From: Proteus faecis
GTDB taxonomy: Bacteria; Pseudomonadota; Gammaproteobacteria; Enterobacterales; Enterobacteriaceae
Direction of reading: 5' to 3'
DNA length: 61,834 nt
Assembly (NCBI RefSeq): GCF_003144395.1
Contig: NZ_PENZ01000019.1
Span: forward strand, 1-61,834
Position 1 is the stretch's first letter. Every line of letters begins with the position of its first letter. The notes below the pieces were generated by a model that ran no database searches, was not told the origin of the DNA, and was given only the letters and a program-made list of their open reading frames with translations. This document shows positions 1-8,660 of the stretch, piece after piece. The position numbers were made by a program, and so were the translations under genes.

Positions 1-45
1 ACTCTTTTAACTGGCTGATTAATATAAATTAATATTGCTCATCAT

Positions 46-402
46 CTAAAGTAAAACGCAATCTTGAATAGATTTAATATCAGAATCTGAATTAGAACCA
101 TTTTTTGCTTGGACGGTTAACTCACGAATACGTTGCAAGTTATTATTAATCTCATTCAAAGCCCCTTCTGTGGTTTGGGCTATCGAAATACCATCGTTCG
201 CATTACGTACCGCTTGAGTTAAACCTTTAACATTAGCCGTAAAACGGTTTGCTATTGCTTGACCCGCTGCGTCATCCTTGGCGCTATTAATACGTAAACC
301 AGAAGATAAACGTTGAATCGCATTACCTAATGCACTTTGTGAACGATTCAAATTATTTTGAGTGACCAATGACAGGTAATTGGTATTAATGACTTGTGCC
401 AT
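46..402 (-). pseudogene. Truncated second flagellin (flaB-like remnant)
   Basis: A 118-residue ORF starts [15 protein letters not shown] and matches the flagellin N-terminal D0/D1 helices closely to about residue 112. It then diverges ([10 protein letters not shown]) and stops. The central domain and C-terminal helices needed for export and polymerisation are missing, and the 45 bases after the stop show no flagellin similarity. I chose ATG 402, preceded by AAGGAATATTGT, over the upstream in-frame ATG. Codon choice differs from fliC at many synonymous positions, so this is an old duplicate and not a recent gene-conversion copy. Proteus carries tandem flaA/flaB genes with flaB normally silent; this looks like a broken flaB. 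It could not form a filament alone but could donate N-terminal sequence by recombination. The window edge hides whether the 3' half survives further left. Confidence 0.85.
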
Positions 403-485
403 ACAATATTCCTTCAACTTGATTTTAAAATACTTTTAAATGAATAGGTTTGTTATTACGTCACTGTAATAACGTTGCCTAAACA

Positions 486-512
486 CTATCGTCATCAAAT
501 TTGAGGGATTTA
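486..512 (-). promoter_or_regulatory. Degraded sigma-28 promoter of the truncated flagellin
   Basis: On the minus strand, TAAA (512-509), exactly 15 bases, then GACGATAG (493-486). The consensus -10 is GCCGATAA, so two of eight positions are mutated while the -35 and spacing are intact. It lies about 85 bases before the flaB-like ATG. I infer weak or absent FliA-dependent transcription. The rest of the 403-780 gap shows nothing further. Confidence 0.6.
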
Positions 513-781
513 CGATTTTTGGCGTCGCGAAAATAGCAAAAAAAGCCAGTTAGTTAATTTATAAGAAGTAATTGATTGCAGAAAAAAGTAAAAGAGATTG
601 AGAGAAAAAATAAAACTAAAAAAAAGTGAGTTTAAATATAATAGACTGAGAATCTATATTTTAAATAATTCAAAGTGCAGAACTAAGCGACAAGCGAATA
701 TATCCTTAAAAACGTCTAGTTACATAAGCATGTAACTTGATAGATAAAGAAAAAATATAAATACTTTTTAACACAAAACAA

Positions 782-808
782 AAAAAGGCCCTCTTACGAG
801 GACCTTTT
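782..808 (-). terminator. Intrinsic terminator of fliC
   Basis: A GGTCCTC/GAGGGCC stem (one G-U pair) with an A-tract on one side and a T-tract on the other lies about 40 bases past the fliC stop. It should end fliC transcripts and may work in both directions. Confidence 0.8.
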
Positions 809-844
809 GAATATAGAAAGGTATCTTTTATGTCAGTGTACGAA

Positions 845-1963
845 TTAACGTAACAGAGACAGAACAGTTTGTGGTACTTGGTTTGCTTGAGCAAGTACAG
901 AAGTACCAGCTTGTTGCAGGATTTGACCACGGCTCATGTTAGAAACTTCTGTTGCGTAGTCAGCATCTAAGATACGGCTACGTGAAGCAGATAAGTTGTT
1001 AACAGTGTTGTTCAGGTTATTGATAGTAGATTCAAAACGGTTTTGAATCGCACCTAATTTAGAACGGCTTTCATCAATTGTATTGATAGCTTTATCTAAA
1101 GTTGCTAAAGCGTCATCTTTAACGTCTAAAGTTTTAACGTCTTTACCTGCATCAGCAGTAAATTCATTAGCAGTGGTTTTTGAACCTGCTTTGATATTGA
1201 TTTCTTCTTTAGGAGTACCAGTCAGTTCAAGGTCTGAAGCTGATACTAAATAATCTTTAGTACCATCATTGAAAATGAATTTATCTGCTGACTCTACAGT
1301 ATCAACAGTATATTTAGATAAAGTTGTACCAGTAGCCGTTTTTGTTGCACCTGAAACAACTTTATCAAGATCACCAGCTACTGTAATGCCACCGCCTTTT
1401 GCCGTTACGCCTTTTTTAGCTGTAGTTTCAGTAAACAGTTTGTCACTTGAAACACCTAAAGTATCGTTATCAACTTTATCTAAGTTAAACTTGATAACTT
1501 CTTTATCGTTAGTACCTACTTGGATAGTCATTTCAGACTTCTCACCACTCAGTACTTTAACACCGTTAAACTGAGTTTGTTCAGAAATACGGTTGATTTC
1601 TGCTAAACGTTCAGTTACTTCGTTTTGGATTGAAGTGATGTCTGAATTAGAGTTAGTACCATTTTTAGCTTGAACTGTTAACTCACGGATACGTTGTAAG
1701 TTGTTGTTGATTTCGTTCAGCGCACCTTCAGTAGTTTGAGCGATAGAGATACCATCGTTCGCATTACGTGATGCTTGAGTTAAACCATTTACGTTTGAAG
1801 TGAAACGGTTAGCAATCGCTTGACCTGCAGCATCGTCTTTAGCGCTGTTGATACGTAGACCAGAAGACAGACGCTCGATTGCACTTCCTAAAGCTCCCTG
1901 AGATTTGTTCAGGTTGTTTTGAGTTACCAGAGATAGATAGTTGGTATTAATGACTTGTGCCAT
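845..1963 (-). CDS. fliC: Flagellin, filament subunit (FlaA/FliC)
   Basis: The 372-residue product is secreted by the flagellar export apparatus and polymerises into the filament. Both ends are typical: N-terminal D0/D1 begins [15 protein letters not shown] with [19 protein letters not shown], and the C-terminus has LDADYATEVSNMS and ends VPQTVLSLLR. The central 170-290 segment is lysine- and threonine-rich and is the exposed variable domain. There is no signal peptide and no cysteine, as expected. ATG 1963 follows AGGAATCTAGCT. A consensus sigma-28 promoter lies about 80 bases upstream and a terminator follows. It diverges from fliD as in E. coli. The flaB-like remnant lies downstream in tandem, so this is the only intact flagellin in view; flaA is the usual Proteus name. 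Confidence 0.98.
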   Translation of the reverse strand: MAQVINTNYLSLVTQNNLNKSQGALGSAIERLSSGLRINSAKDDAAGQAIANRFTSNVNGLTQASRNANDGISIAQTTEGALNEINNNLQRIRELTVQAKNGTNSNSDITSIQNEVTERLAEINRISEQTQFNGVKVLSGEKSEMTIQVGTNDKEVIKFNLDKVDNDTLGVSSDKLFTETTAKKGVTAKGGGITVAGDLDKVVSGATKTATGTTLSKYTVDTVESADKFIFNDGTKDYLVSASDLELTGTPKEEINIKAGSKTTANEFTADAGKDVKTLDVKDDALATLDKAINTIDESRSKLGAIQNRFESTINNLNNTVNNLSASRSRILDADYATEVSNMSRGQILQQAGTSVLAQANQVPQTVLSLLR

Positions 1964-2041
1964 AGCTAGATTCCTTTAAAATCAAGTCGATAAAATAAAA
2001 GTTTGCCTATTCATTTACGGTGTCAATCACCGGCAACAAGT

Positions 2042-2068
2042 TTATCGGCACCCCACATGCAACCTTTA
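2042..2068 (-). promoter_or_regulatory. Consensus sigma-28 (FliA) promoter of fliC
   Basis: Minus-strand TAAA (2068-2065), a 15-base spacer, and GCCGATAA (2049-2042): a perfect match to the enterobacterial FliA consensus. The predicted start is near 2035, giving a leader of about 70 bases before ATG 1963. The 1964-2349 gap holds this and the fliD promoter; no gene is visible in it. Confidence 0.93.
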
Positions 2069-2279
2069 ATTTTTCCTACAAATATTTCTGCGATTTTTTA
2101 TATAACCAACATCAACCCAATGATAAATAAGGAAATTAATTTATTATTTTTTTATTCATTTTTTATCAATTTTCGTCTCAAGCTATTTTTATTCATCTAA
2201 ATTCGACTTTGGTTCCCAATGCCAATAAATGGCTTCTATATGGCAGCCTGTTTACGTCATCAAAAATACCAAATAGACG

Positions 2280-2306
2280 TAAACTTTTCGCCGATTCTAC
2301 CGATAA
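2280..2306 (+). promoter_or_regulatory. Sigma-28 promoter of fliDST
   Basis: TAAA (2280-2283), 15 bases, ACCGATAA (2299-2306): one mismatch from GCCGATAA. It lies 44 bases before the fliD ATG and points into fliDST. Confidence 0.88.
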
Positions 2307-2349
2307 CGGTTCTTGAGGATTATTTTACGAACACAGAAAGGAGACCGGT

Positions 2350-3768
2350 ATGGCTGGTATTGCTTCACTAGGCGTGGGCTCAGGGATGCCTCTTAGCCAA
2401 ACATTGGCACAATTAGAGGCGGCGGAAAATAAACGCCTTGAACCCCTAGATAAAAAAATGAAAAGCTACGAAGCGCAAATTACCGCTTATGGTAAGATCC
2501 GTAGCCAACTTGATAAGTTACAAAAAGCGTCAGAAAACTTAAAGAAATTTGACGAAATTGTTGCCACCAAAGTAGACGATGAGTTTGATGCCTTTAAAGT
2601 GACGACGGATGGTAAAGCCAGCATTGGTAACTATACCGTCTCGATAGATAAAATTGCTCACGCACAAACATTGAAATCAAAAGCGGTAAGCGATGTAAAA
2701 GTACCTATTGGAAAAACATTAGGTGATGGTAATAAACGCACCTTAGTGATTACCCAAGAAGGTGAAAAAGAACCTTTACGCATTGAGTTAACTGATGAGC
2801 AAACCTCTATGATTGAATTGCGTGATGCAATCAATAAAAAAGAGGGTAATGTTTCTGCCACTATCGTTAAAGCAAAAGATGGTGTTAACCACTTAGTACT
2901 AACTTCTCGTAAAGAAGGTACTGATTCACAAATGGAAATCACTGTTGAGGGTGATGATGAGCTAAATAATTTTCTTAGTTATTCATCTAAATCTAACAGT
3001 GGCGCGATGCAAGAAATCGTTAAAGCAAACAATGCTAAATTAACGATTAATGGCATTGAAATTGAGCGTCAAACCAATGAGATTAAAGATGCCCCTGAAG
3101 GGATCACATTAAATCTTAAGAAAACAACGTTTGATAATAAAGACAAAGCAGATAAGCCTGAAATAGTCACTGTTGCTCGTGATATTGAGCCAATGAAAAA
3201 AGCGATCCAAGCTTGGACTGACGCTTATAACGAATTAAACAGTACCTACAAATCTCTTACTAAATACACGCAAGTAGAGAAAGGCGAAGCAGCATCGAAA
3301 GATAATGGTGTATTACTGGGTGATACTACCAGCCGTATGATTATGTCAGAACTAAAAAGCTTTGTAACAAGTTCACAAAGCACCTCTGATTTAGATACCC
3401 TTAATAAAATGGGGATTAAATTTAAGGTTGATGGCTCTTTAGATATCGATAGCAAAAAACTGGATGAAGCGTTAAAAGAAAAACCCGCTAACGTGAAAGA
3501 GTTTTTTATGGGTGACGGTAAAGAAACAGGCTTTGGTACTCAAACCTATAATTACCTAAAGAAAACTCTGCAATCTAATGATGGTACTTTAGATGTTGCC
3601 ACTGATGGCGTGAAAAAACGCAAGAAAACATTAGATAGTCAAATTAAAAACACAGAGCGCAATATTGCCGCCACGATGGAACGCTATAAAAACCAGTTCC
3701 AACAGTTAGATAAAATGGTCAACTCCATGACTAACTCTAGTGCCTCAATTGGCCGTTTATTAGGTTAA
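2350..3768 (+). CDS. fliD: Flagellar filament cap protein FliD (HAP2)
   Basis: The 472-residue product forms the distal pentameric cap that folds exported flagellin onto the filament tip. It starts [19 protein letters not shown], the usual FliD start, has coiled-coil N- and C-terminal regions ([34 protein letters not shown]) and an internal [17 protein letters not shown] segment typical of the family. ATG 2350 follows GAAAGGAG at a good distance. It is first in fliDST, driven by the sigma-28 promoter at 2280-2306, and is followed by fliS after 20 bases. Length is near the E. coli protein. No defects seen. Confidence 0.97.
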   Translation: MAGIASLGVGSGMPLSQTLAQLEAAENKRLEPLDKKMKSYEAQITAYGKIRSQLDKLQKASENLKKFDEIVATKVDDEFDAFKVTTDGKASIGNYTVSIDKIAHAQTLKSKAVSDVKVPIGKTLGDGNKRTLVITQEGEKEPLRIELTDEQTSMIELRDAINKKEGNVSATIVKAKDGVNHLVLTSRKEGTDSQMEITVEGDDELNNFLSYSSKSNSGAMQEIVKANNAKLTINGIEIERQTNEIKDAPEGITLNLKKTTFDNKDKADKPEIVTVARDIEPMKKAIQAWTDAYNELNSTYKSLTKYTQVEKGEAASKDNGVLLGDTTSRMIMSELKSFVTSSQSTSDLDTLNKMGIKFKVDGSLDIDSKKLDEALKEKPANVKEFFMGDGKETGFGTQTYNYLKKTLQSNDGTLDVATDGVKKRKKTLDSQIKNTERNIAATMERYKNQFQQLDKMVNSMTNSSASIGRLLG

Positions 3769-3788
3769 TTTTTAAAAAGTAGGATAAT

Positions 3789-4187
3789 ATGTATCAACAA
3801 TCAGCCAGTAAAATGTATGCTCAAATCGACGTTGAAAGCGAGATTTTAAATGCTTCTCCTTACCAGCTGATCCAGATCCTATTTAATGGGGCGCTAAGCG
3901 CCCTTCGCCGTGCATTAATATTAATGGAACAAGGAAATATCGCCGGTAAAGGCGAAAATATTTCTAAAGCCATTAATATTATTGGTAACGGATTAAAACA
4001 AGGTCTGGATAAAGAAAAAGGCGGTGAGCTTGCAGAAAATCTGGAGCTCCTTTATGACTATATGGTTAATCAGCTACTCGATGCTAACTTAAAAAATAAT
4101 CCAGAAAAAATTCATGAAGTCATCAAGCTCTTAACTGAAATTTCTGATGCTTGGCAACAAATCGGCACACAGATTAATTCTTATTAA
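3789..4187 (+). CDS. fliS: Flagellin export chaperone FliS
   Basis: The 132-residue cytoplasmic helical protein binds the flagellin C-terminus, prevents premature polymerisation and delivers it to the FlhA export gate. Family signatures are the N-terminal ASPYQLIQILFNGAL and the C-terminal tract with EISDAWQQIG. ATG follows AGTAGGATAAT. It lies between fliD and fliT, the standard order, and must be co-transcribed from the fliD promoter as no other promoter is seen. Length matches E. coli FliS (136). Confidence 0.96.
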   Translation: MYQQSASKMYAQIDVESEILNASPYQLIQILFNGALSALRRALILMEQGNIAGKGENISKAINIIGNGLKQGLDKEKGGELAENLELLYDYMVNQLLDANLKNNPEKIHEVIKLLTEISDAWQQIGTQINSY

Positions 4188-4205
4188 ATTAGAGTGGACA
4201 ACAAT

Positions 4206-4559
4206 ATGGATATTATGGCGGCTTACGAGCATGTTTTAAAATCAAGTGAGCAAATGTTAACGCTTGCCAAAGATCAGCAATGGGACAAGCTGATAGAAAT
4301 GGAAATGGATTATTTAAAAAGCGTAGAAAATATCACTAAGATGATAAAACCGGCTGATGGTGAGCTGAGACTACAACAACGCCTCACGGATATGCTAAAA
4401 AAAATCTTAGAAAACGAAAACGAGACGCGCAATTTATTACGGGCTCGTCTAGATGAGCTTGGCATATTAATAAGACAGACTGAACAAGAGCAGAGGGTAC
4501 AGAATAGCTATGGTCAGTTTACAGAACATAGTTATTATCCTGATCTCAATCTTAAATAA
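4206..4559 (+). CDS. fliT: Flagellar chaperone and FlhDC regulator FliT
   Basis: The 117-residue small helical protein. In enterobacteria FliT is the FliD chaperone and, when free, binds FlhC and blocks FlhD4C2. Identification rests on position after fliS, length, and the all-helical acidic composition (YEHVLKSSEQMLTLA, then a long coiled coil near 55-100), since the family diverges quickly. I chose ATG 4206, with GAGTGG about 8 bases before it; an in-frame GTG at 4194 would add four residues but has no ribosome site. The C-terminal 20 residues are polar and probably flexible. Confidence 0.88.
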   Translation: MDIMAAYEHVLKSSEQMLTLAKDQQWDKLIEMEMDYLKSVENITKMIKPADGELRLQQRLTDMLKKILENENETRNLLRARLDELGILIRQTEQEQRVQNSYGQFTEHSYYPDLNLK

Positions 4560-4699
4560 CTCTCCTCTGCGCCAAAAGCGGTTTTATTAGCTAATGGCGT
4601 CTTTACTTAGAAAAGCCACTCCTATTATTCAGCTTAACTTGTTATCGGTAACGTAAAAATCAACGTCTACCACTTTTTATTTTTGTTTTTTATTTTTGA

Positions 4700-5170
4700 T
4701 TACATAGACATAGATTGCACAGATTGCACTAACACCATATCAATATGTGGAATGTTGTCTTCAAGATACGTTTCTGAATCGATAACAAAACCATGTGATT
4801 GATAAAATGAGACTAAATAAACCTGTGCCATTATTTTTATTGTATGGGTATTAAATTGATGGCATGTTGTTGCAATCGCCTCTTTTATTAACTGATGAGC
4901 AATACCTCTTCCCCGCTGTTTTTGAGCAACAATTACCCGCCCTATTGAAGCTTCTTTAAATGCGATGCCTTGTGGCAACAAACGAGCATAAGCAATAAGT
5001 TGCTGGCTATCTTCCTCTTTCGCAAGCAGATGTAATGTATTTTGATCTACCCCATCCAGATCTTGATAAGCACATTGCTGTTCACAAATAAAAACCTGAT
5101 TTCTTAAAGCTAAAATAGCGTACAACTCATCGGTGGTGAGTTGTGAAAATGATTTTAAAATCCAATTCAT
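4700..5170 (-). CDS. elaA: GNAT N-acetyltransferase, ElaA family
   Basis: The 156-residue protein is collinear with E. coli ElaA: LRNQVFICEQQCAYQDLDG in the N-terminal part, IGRVIVAQKQRGRGIAHQL carrying the acetyl-CoA pyrophosphate-binding R/Q-x-x-G-x-G/A pattern (residues about 77-95), and FYQSHGFVIDSETYLEDNIPHI at the end. The substrate is unknown for the family. It is not flagellar; it sits alone on the minus strand between fliDST and fliE with a weak ribosome site. The C-terminal QSVQSMSM tail has no ElaA counterpart that I recall. Confidence 0.9.
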   Translation of the reverse strand: MNWILKSFSQLTTDELYAILALRNQVFICEQQCAYQDLDGVDQNTLHLLAKEEDSQQLIAYARLLPQGIAFKEASIGRVIVAQKQRGRGIAHQLIKEAIATTCHQFNTHTIKIMAQVYLVSFYQSHGFVIDSETYLEDNIPHIDMVLVQSVQSMSM

Positions 5171-5252
5171 GTGATTAGCTCGTGATTTTTATCTCTTGAT
5201 TATAGTGCATTAGTATAATTTCAATAATTTTTTATTATCTTTCTACGAAAGC

Positions 5253-5284
5253 AAATAAAAAATCGCCTACTTAACTGTAGGCGA
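5253..5284 (-). terminator. Intrinsic terminator after the alpha/beta hydrolase gene
   Basis: A perfect 8-bp stem TCGCCTAC/GTAGGCGA (5263-5284) is followed on the minus strand by a T-tract (5262-5253). It lies 35 bases past the hydrolase stop. Confidence 0.88.
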
Positions 5285-5318
5285 CATATTAGCTCATAAT
5301 AATCTGATAACTAGTAAT

Positions 5319-6452
5319 TTATTTAATTACATCATAGAGTTGCTGATTAGATAAATAATCCGCTGTTAAACCCACTGATGGGTTATATTGTTCACCATAG
5401 ATCTCAGAGAATGCTTTCCCCTCTTTACCTAATGAAACTTTGCGTTCATCTTTACCCGTACTTTCATGGATAGAGTAGGTTTTACGGCGCATTGCTATAT
5501 ATTTATCTGCATCATTAGCAATATCAGTCTGATAATCTGTTATTTGTGTATCCGTTAAGGCTAATTTATTTGCTAAATCACAACCCCAGCGAGTTAAACA
5601 GACTTCTGCAAAGTGGCGAACCACTAAACCCGGTGCATACAATGCATTTTCACCTGTACTACCATCAATAGAAGCATTGCCGACTAATGTGGCGTGGCGT
5701 CCTGAAATAGGGAAAATATGCATTTTAGTATCAGCAGCGACGGTTGGGATCACGCAAGTAAATCCTTTAGAGCGCTCATCTCTTGCATAAAATCCGACAT
5801 ATTCTTTGACGTTTTTACCCAGCGTGACTTTTTCTGGTTGGAAATTCAGTGGACCTGGAACAGGGTCAATAGCAAAAATATTCACTGGTATATCTTTTAA
5901 TTGAGGATCTGCCAACATCGCATTCGCTAGCATATGGCAAGTAATACCACCACGACTCCACCCCACTAAGTTAACTTGTGTTGGAATAATGCCATCTTTA
6001 CGGAAGATACGAATAATTTGCTGTTGAAGTTGTTGCTGAGTGACTTGACGGTCGCCATAGTCATATTTACGCCATAAAAAAGAGCCTGTGACTTTGACGT
6101 CTTCAATAGGAATACCAGCTTTTTTCAGTTGGTTATACTGCACTTCGGTTAACTTTTCACGTTGCCAATCAAAGTTACCTTTCATTAAGCAAAGTGCGTG
6201 ATTGACATTTTCTTCCCAGCCACTGCCAAATAACGATCCCTTAATATCAGAGTAATTAGGGCTTTCAACCCATAAATCATCTTCTTGCAGATTACCACTA
6301 CCCGGGCCATCAATAATAAACCACTGTGCAAACTCTCTTCCTTGATTATTTTGCGCTAACGTGGAGACTAATTCACCTTGCCAGAAAGTCGGATTATTAT
6401 TATCAAATGAGTTAGACCCAGTACCACATAAATAAACGGTTAATACTGTCAT
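5319..6452 (-). CDS. Alpha/beta-hydrolase, possible lipase-type effector
   Basis: The 377-residue protein has no signal peptide. Residues 1-12 form a hydrophobic strand ending CGTGSNS, as in large Tle/DUF2235-like hydrolases. The nucleophile elbow is G164-W165-S166-R167-G168 within NLVGWSRGG, a candidate acid is Asp196 in FAIDPVPGP, and a candidate histidine is His253 in GRHATLVG, in the right order for a Ser-Asp-His triad. The GxSRG elbow followed by a DPVPG strand is what I associate with type VI secretion phospholipases, but no vgrG, adaptor or immunity gene is adjacent and the substrate is unknown. ATG 6452 follows AAAGGAAATTTAATT. It is monocistronic, with its own terminator. A housekeeping esterase remains possible. 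Confidence 0.75.
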   Translation of the reverse strand: MTVLTVYLCGTGSNSFDNNNPTFWQGELVSTLAQNNQGREFAQWFIIDGPGSGNLQEDDLWVESPNYSDIKGSLFGSGWEENVNHALCLMKGNFDWQREKLTEVQYNQLKKAGIPIEDVKVTGSFLWRKYDYGDRQVTQQQLQQQIIRIFRKDGIIPTQVNLVGWSRGGITCHMLANAMLADPQLKDIPVNIFAIDPVPGPLNFQPEKVTLGKNVKEYVGFYARDERSKGFTCVIPTVAADTKMHIFPISGRHATLVGNASIDGSTGENALYAPGLVVRHFAEVCLTRWGCDLANKLALTDTQITDYQTDIANDADKYIAMRRKTYSIHESTGKDERKVSLGKEGKAFSEIYGEQYNPSVGLTADYLSNQQLYDVIK

Positions 6453-6802
6453 AATTAAATTTCCTTTTATTAATAACTAAAAAATCAAAATAATGATTTT
6501 TATTTCCTTGTATTGAGCTATTCCTTAGCTCACCAGCACATTAACCATAAGCTTTTTTTTATTCAATGAGTAAAAGTAAATTAATAGAGCTGAGATCACA
6601 TAATTAAATATTATTTAGGTAAAAGAAATGAAAAAAGTCTATCAGATCAATGTAATTATATTTTATAAGTGGATACCTTACTTTTTTATTAATTCTATTA
6701 GTTAATCAGTTCATAAAAAGTGTATTAAATAACCAAATTTTAAATTTAGATAAAAAAAATCCCACATTAATAAATGTGGGATTTTCTATTAGGAAGAATA
6801 TG
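6453..6802. other. Gene-free stretch upstream of the hydrolase
   Basis: About 350 AT-rich bases contain the terminator of the small gene at 6803 and presumably the hydrolase promoter. No ORF with a ribosome site and no RNA gene was recognised. Confidence 0.6.
6753..6785 (-). terminator. Intrinsic terminator, probably bidirectional
   Basis: A perfect 8-bp stem CCCACATT/AATGTGGG (6761-6780) has eight A residues on its left, read as a U-tract from the minus strand, and TTTTCT-like sequence on its right. It lies 18 bases past the stop of the small gene at 6803. Confidence 0.88.
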
Positions 6803-7018
6803 TTATAAACGATTAAAAGCAACTACTCTCACTGCAGGAATATCAGCTTGTGCTCCTTCAGCAACTTCCTGACATGCTTTTTCTAACGCAATATGGGGTG
6901 TGATCCCACTTTCTGTTTCTACAATTTTATGTCCGGCGTAGGTATCACCATTTCTGGAACGCACTTTATACGCAATAAACCAATATTCCATATCATCACC
7001 GTTTACGTTATTAATCAT
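6803..7018 (-). CDS. Small conserved-looking protein of unknown function
   Basis: A 71-codon ORF; I do not recognise the family. The product is soluble and mixed in character (EYWFIAYKVRSRNGDTYAGHK, then EKACQEVAEGAQADIPAVRVVAFNRL), with no signal peptide or membrane segment. The start is uncertain: ATG 7018 gives MINNVNGDDMEYWF; ATG 6991, nine codons in, has GGTGAT before it and would give a 62-residue protein. A strong terminator immediately after and unbiased composition support a real gene. Nothing in its neighbours suggests a role. Confidence 0.65.
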   Translation of the reverse strand: MINNVNGDDMEYWFIAYKVRSRNGDTYAGHKIVETESGITPHIALEKACQEVAEGAQADIPAVRVVAFNRL

Positions 7019-7250
7019 GTAATTACCATAGCGGTTTATGACCTACTTTAATGTGATAATAATCAATAAATTTTAGTTTAATAAAACCGTTTTATAAAAA
7101 GATGAACTTCATCGTAAGAAAATTAAGCGCACTTTCCTTTAGCTAAATTTTTGTCATTACATATTTGAATTATTTTTTGTTGCAATGATCTTTTCATATT
7201 CTCTCTAGTTTTATTTTTTGCGCGATAATAACTAGATAAGCGTAAATACG

Positions 7251-7589
7251 CTATCCATGAAATCTGTTCCATAATTGAATAAGTAACCAAGCCGCGATAA
7301 TCCAGCAGATAACTGCCGTTGCCAGTGCCGAAAGTAATTTTACATAGTTGATCATCACATAGAGTGAAATTAGATAAACCAGATAAGGAATAACAGCCCA
7401 TAGACTAAAAATAATGGTGGTACACAACGCTTCAATAGAGCGTTCAGAGCCAACAATATAGTGTGCAATAAGTGCAAACGTTGGAAATAACGGAACCAAT
7501 CCCGCAATATAGTAATGACGAGATTTCGATAATACCGCGATTAATACCACTACAAATGCACCTATCAGCGCTTTAATCAGTAATCCCAT
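7251..7589 (-). CDS. glpM: Inner-membrane protein, GlpM family
   Basis: The 112-residue hydrophobic protein matches E. coli GlpM closely at the N-terminus (MGLLIKALIGAFVVVLIAVL, then YYIAGLVPLFPTFALIAHYIVGSERSIEAL). About four membrane segments span roughly residues 5-22, 28-46, 55-77 and 84-107. GlpM is loosely linked to glycerol-3-phosphate metabolism and membrane stability in some bacteria; its biochemical role is not established. It is separate from the flagellar operons and apparently monocistronic. Family assignment is firm, function is not. Confidence 0.9.
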   Translation of the reverse strand: MGLLIKALIGAFVVVLIAVLSKSRHYYIAGLVPLFPTFALIAHYIVGSERSIEALCTTIIFSLWAVIPYLVYLISLYVMINYVKLLSALATAVICWIIAAWLLIQLWNRFHG

Positions 7590-7929
7590 GATGTTTTCAT
7601 CAAGTTATAAAAATCTTAGTTTTATCATACCTATTCATATTTGTATGTGGGCTGGTTTTATTTTTAGTTATTTAAAATGTAATTAAATATTTAGAAAATA
7701 TAATAGAAAAATTAAGAAGAAAGACGATGACCAAGCTTTATACAAAACTAATCCAACATAGGTTAAGTAACTTATTTAACAATTACTTTTGATCTTTTTT
7801 GAAAGATAAGAAGAGATAAGAGAGCAAGCTGCTTTGAAATGGATGTGCAAAATCGCACATCAATAAAATGACGTGTCTATCCCATCTGCAAAAATCGGGG
7901 CACTCATTACCATAAATAGCAAACAATAA

Positions 7930-7969
7930 TATAAGTATTCGAATGTTTAATCACATTCGAAAGCTTATA
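7930..7969. repeat. Long imperfect inverted repeat
   Basis: Arms of 16 bases (7930-7945 and 7954-7969, TATAAGTATTCGAATG against its complement) pair at 14 of 16 positions around an 8-base loop. Possible roles are a second terminator for fliE transcripts, a regulator site, or a stable RNA 3' end. No strong U-tract follows on either strand. Confidence 0.6.
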
Positions 7970-8040
7970 TCATCTATTCAATGATTTTGAGCAAGCTGCC
8001 CCATTCTATTGTGATTAGGTGCTTCTTTATAGTTATATAA

Positions 8041-8070
8041 AAGAAAAGCTACCGTTATCAAATGATAAGG
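8041..8070 (-). terminator. Probable fliE terminator
   Basis: Immediately past the fliE stop, ACC(G)TTATCA/TGATAAGGT pairs with one bulge. On the minus strand it is followed after a short gap by CTTTTCTTTT. The stem is weak, so moderate confidence. Confidence 0.5.
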
Positions 8071-8072
8071 TA

Positions 8073-8384
8073 CTACACCTGCATCGACATGATTTCTTGA
8101 TAAGCAGTCACGAGCTTATTACGCACTTGTATACCCATTTGCAATGAGATACTGGATTTTTGCATATCCACCATCACATCGTTTAATTCAACACCCGGTG
8201 TACCTAAAGTAAACGCTTGAACTTTGTTGGTTGCATTCATTCGAGTTTCATTAATTTTACCCACGGCTTGAACAAGCTGAGTTGCAAATCCGGCTTGTAC
8301 GGGTTGGGGTTTCGCAATATTGGATGCTTGTAAAGTCTGGATTTGCATTTTATCCAGAACACTTTCAATAGCTGGAATTGACAT
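8073..8384 (-). CDS. fliE: Flagellar hook-basal body protein FliE
   Basis: The 103-residue rod-base adaptor joins the MS ring to the proximal rod and export gate. Family features are MSIPAIESVLDKMQIQTLQ at the start and the C-terminal KSSISLQMGIQVRNKLVTAYQEIMSMQV, which ends in the conserved YQEIMxMQV. I chose ATG 8384 (SD AGAGG ten bases upstream) over the longer ORF start at 8405, which adds seven non-homologous residues. It is monocistronic and divergent from fliF as in E. coli, so both class II promoters must lie in 8385-8660; I could not identify an FlhDC box with certainty. Confidence 0.95.
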   Translation of the reverse strand: MSIPAIESVLDKMQIQTLQASNIAKPQPVQAGFATQLVQAVGKINETRMNATNKVQAFTLGTPGVELNDVMVDMQKSSISLQMGIQVRNKLVTAYQEIMSMQV

Positions 8385-8660
8385 ATAAACCTCTGCGTTA
8401 ATCATCTAATTCAATTATTGAATCAATGTCATAGTAAGGAAGTGAACCAACACGCTTACCGAGTTATACCCTAACACAGGGGCTTCATTCCAAAGCGAGT
8501 AATTAACGCAAAAGTTAAGGGCTAATTACGCCATTAAATGAAACGCAAAAGGCCAATAATGAGACACCTGAGAGTAGGTTTATTTATTTGCGTAAGGGGA
8601 GTCTGTTTTGTTACGCCACGCTTTTAGTATTCATCCCGAACTACAAGGCAAGGATTGTCT

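Larger units (their letters stand above)
7590..8072. other. Gene-free stretch between glpM and fliE
   Basis: About 480 bases with no supportable ORF. It holds the fliE terminator-like hairpin near 8041-8070 and a larger inverted repeat at 7930-7969. Confidence 0.6.

Noticed and set aside
2003..2200. 65-codon ORF between fliC and fliD
   Set aside because: It spans the fliC sigma-28 promoter, has no ribosome site and is dominated by Phe and Ile codons.
7123..7401. 92-codon minus-strand ORF overlapping glpM
   Set aside because: Most of it is glpM in another frame; it has no ribosome site and its composition is unlike a protein.
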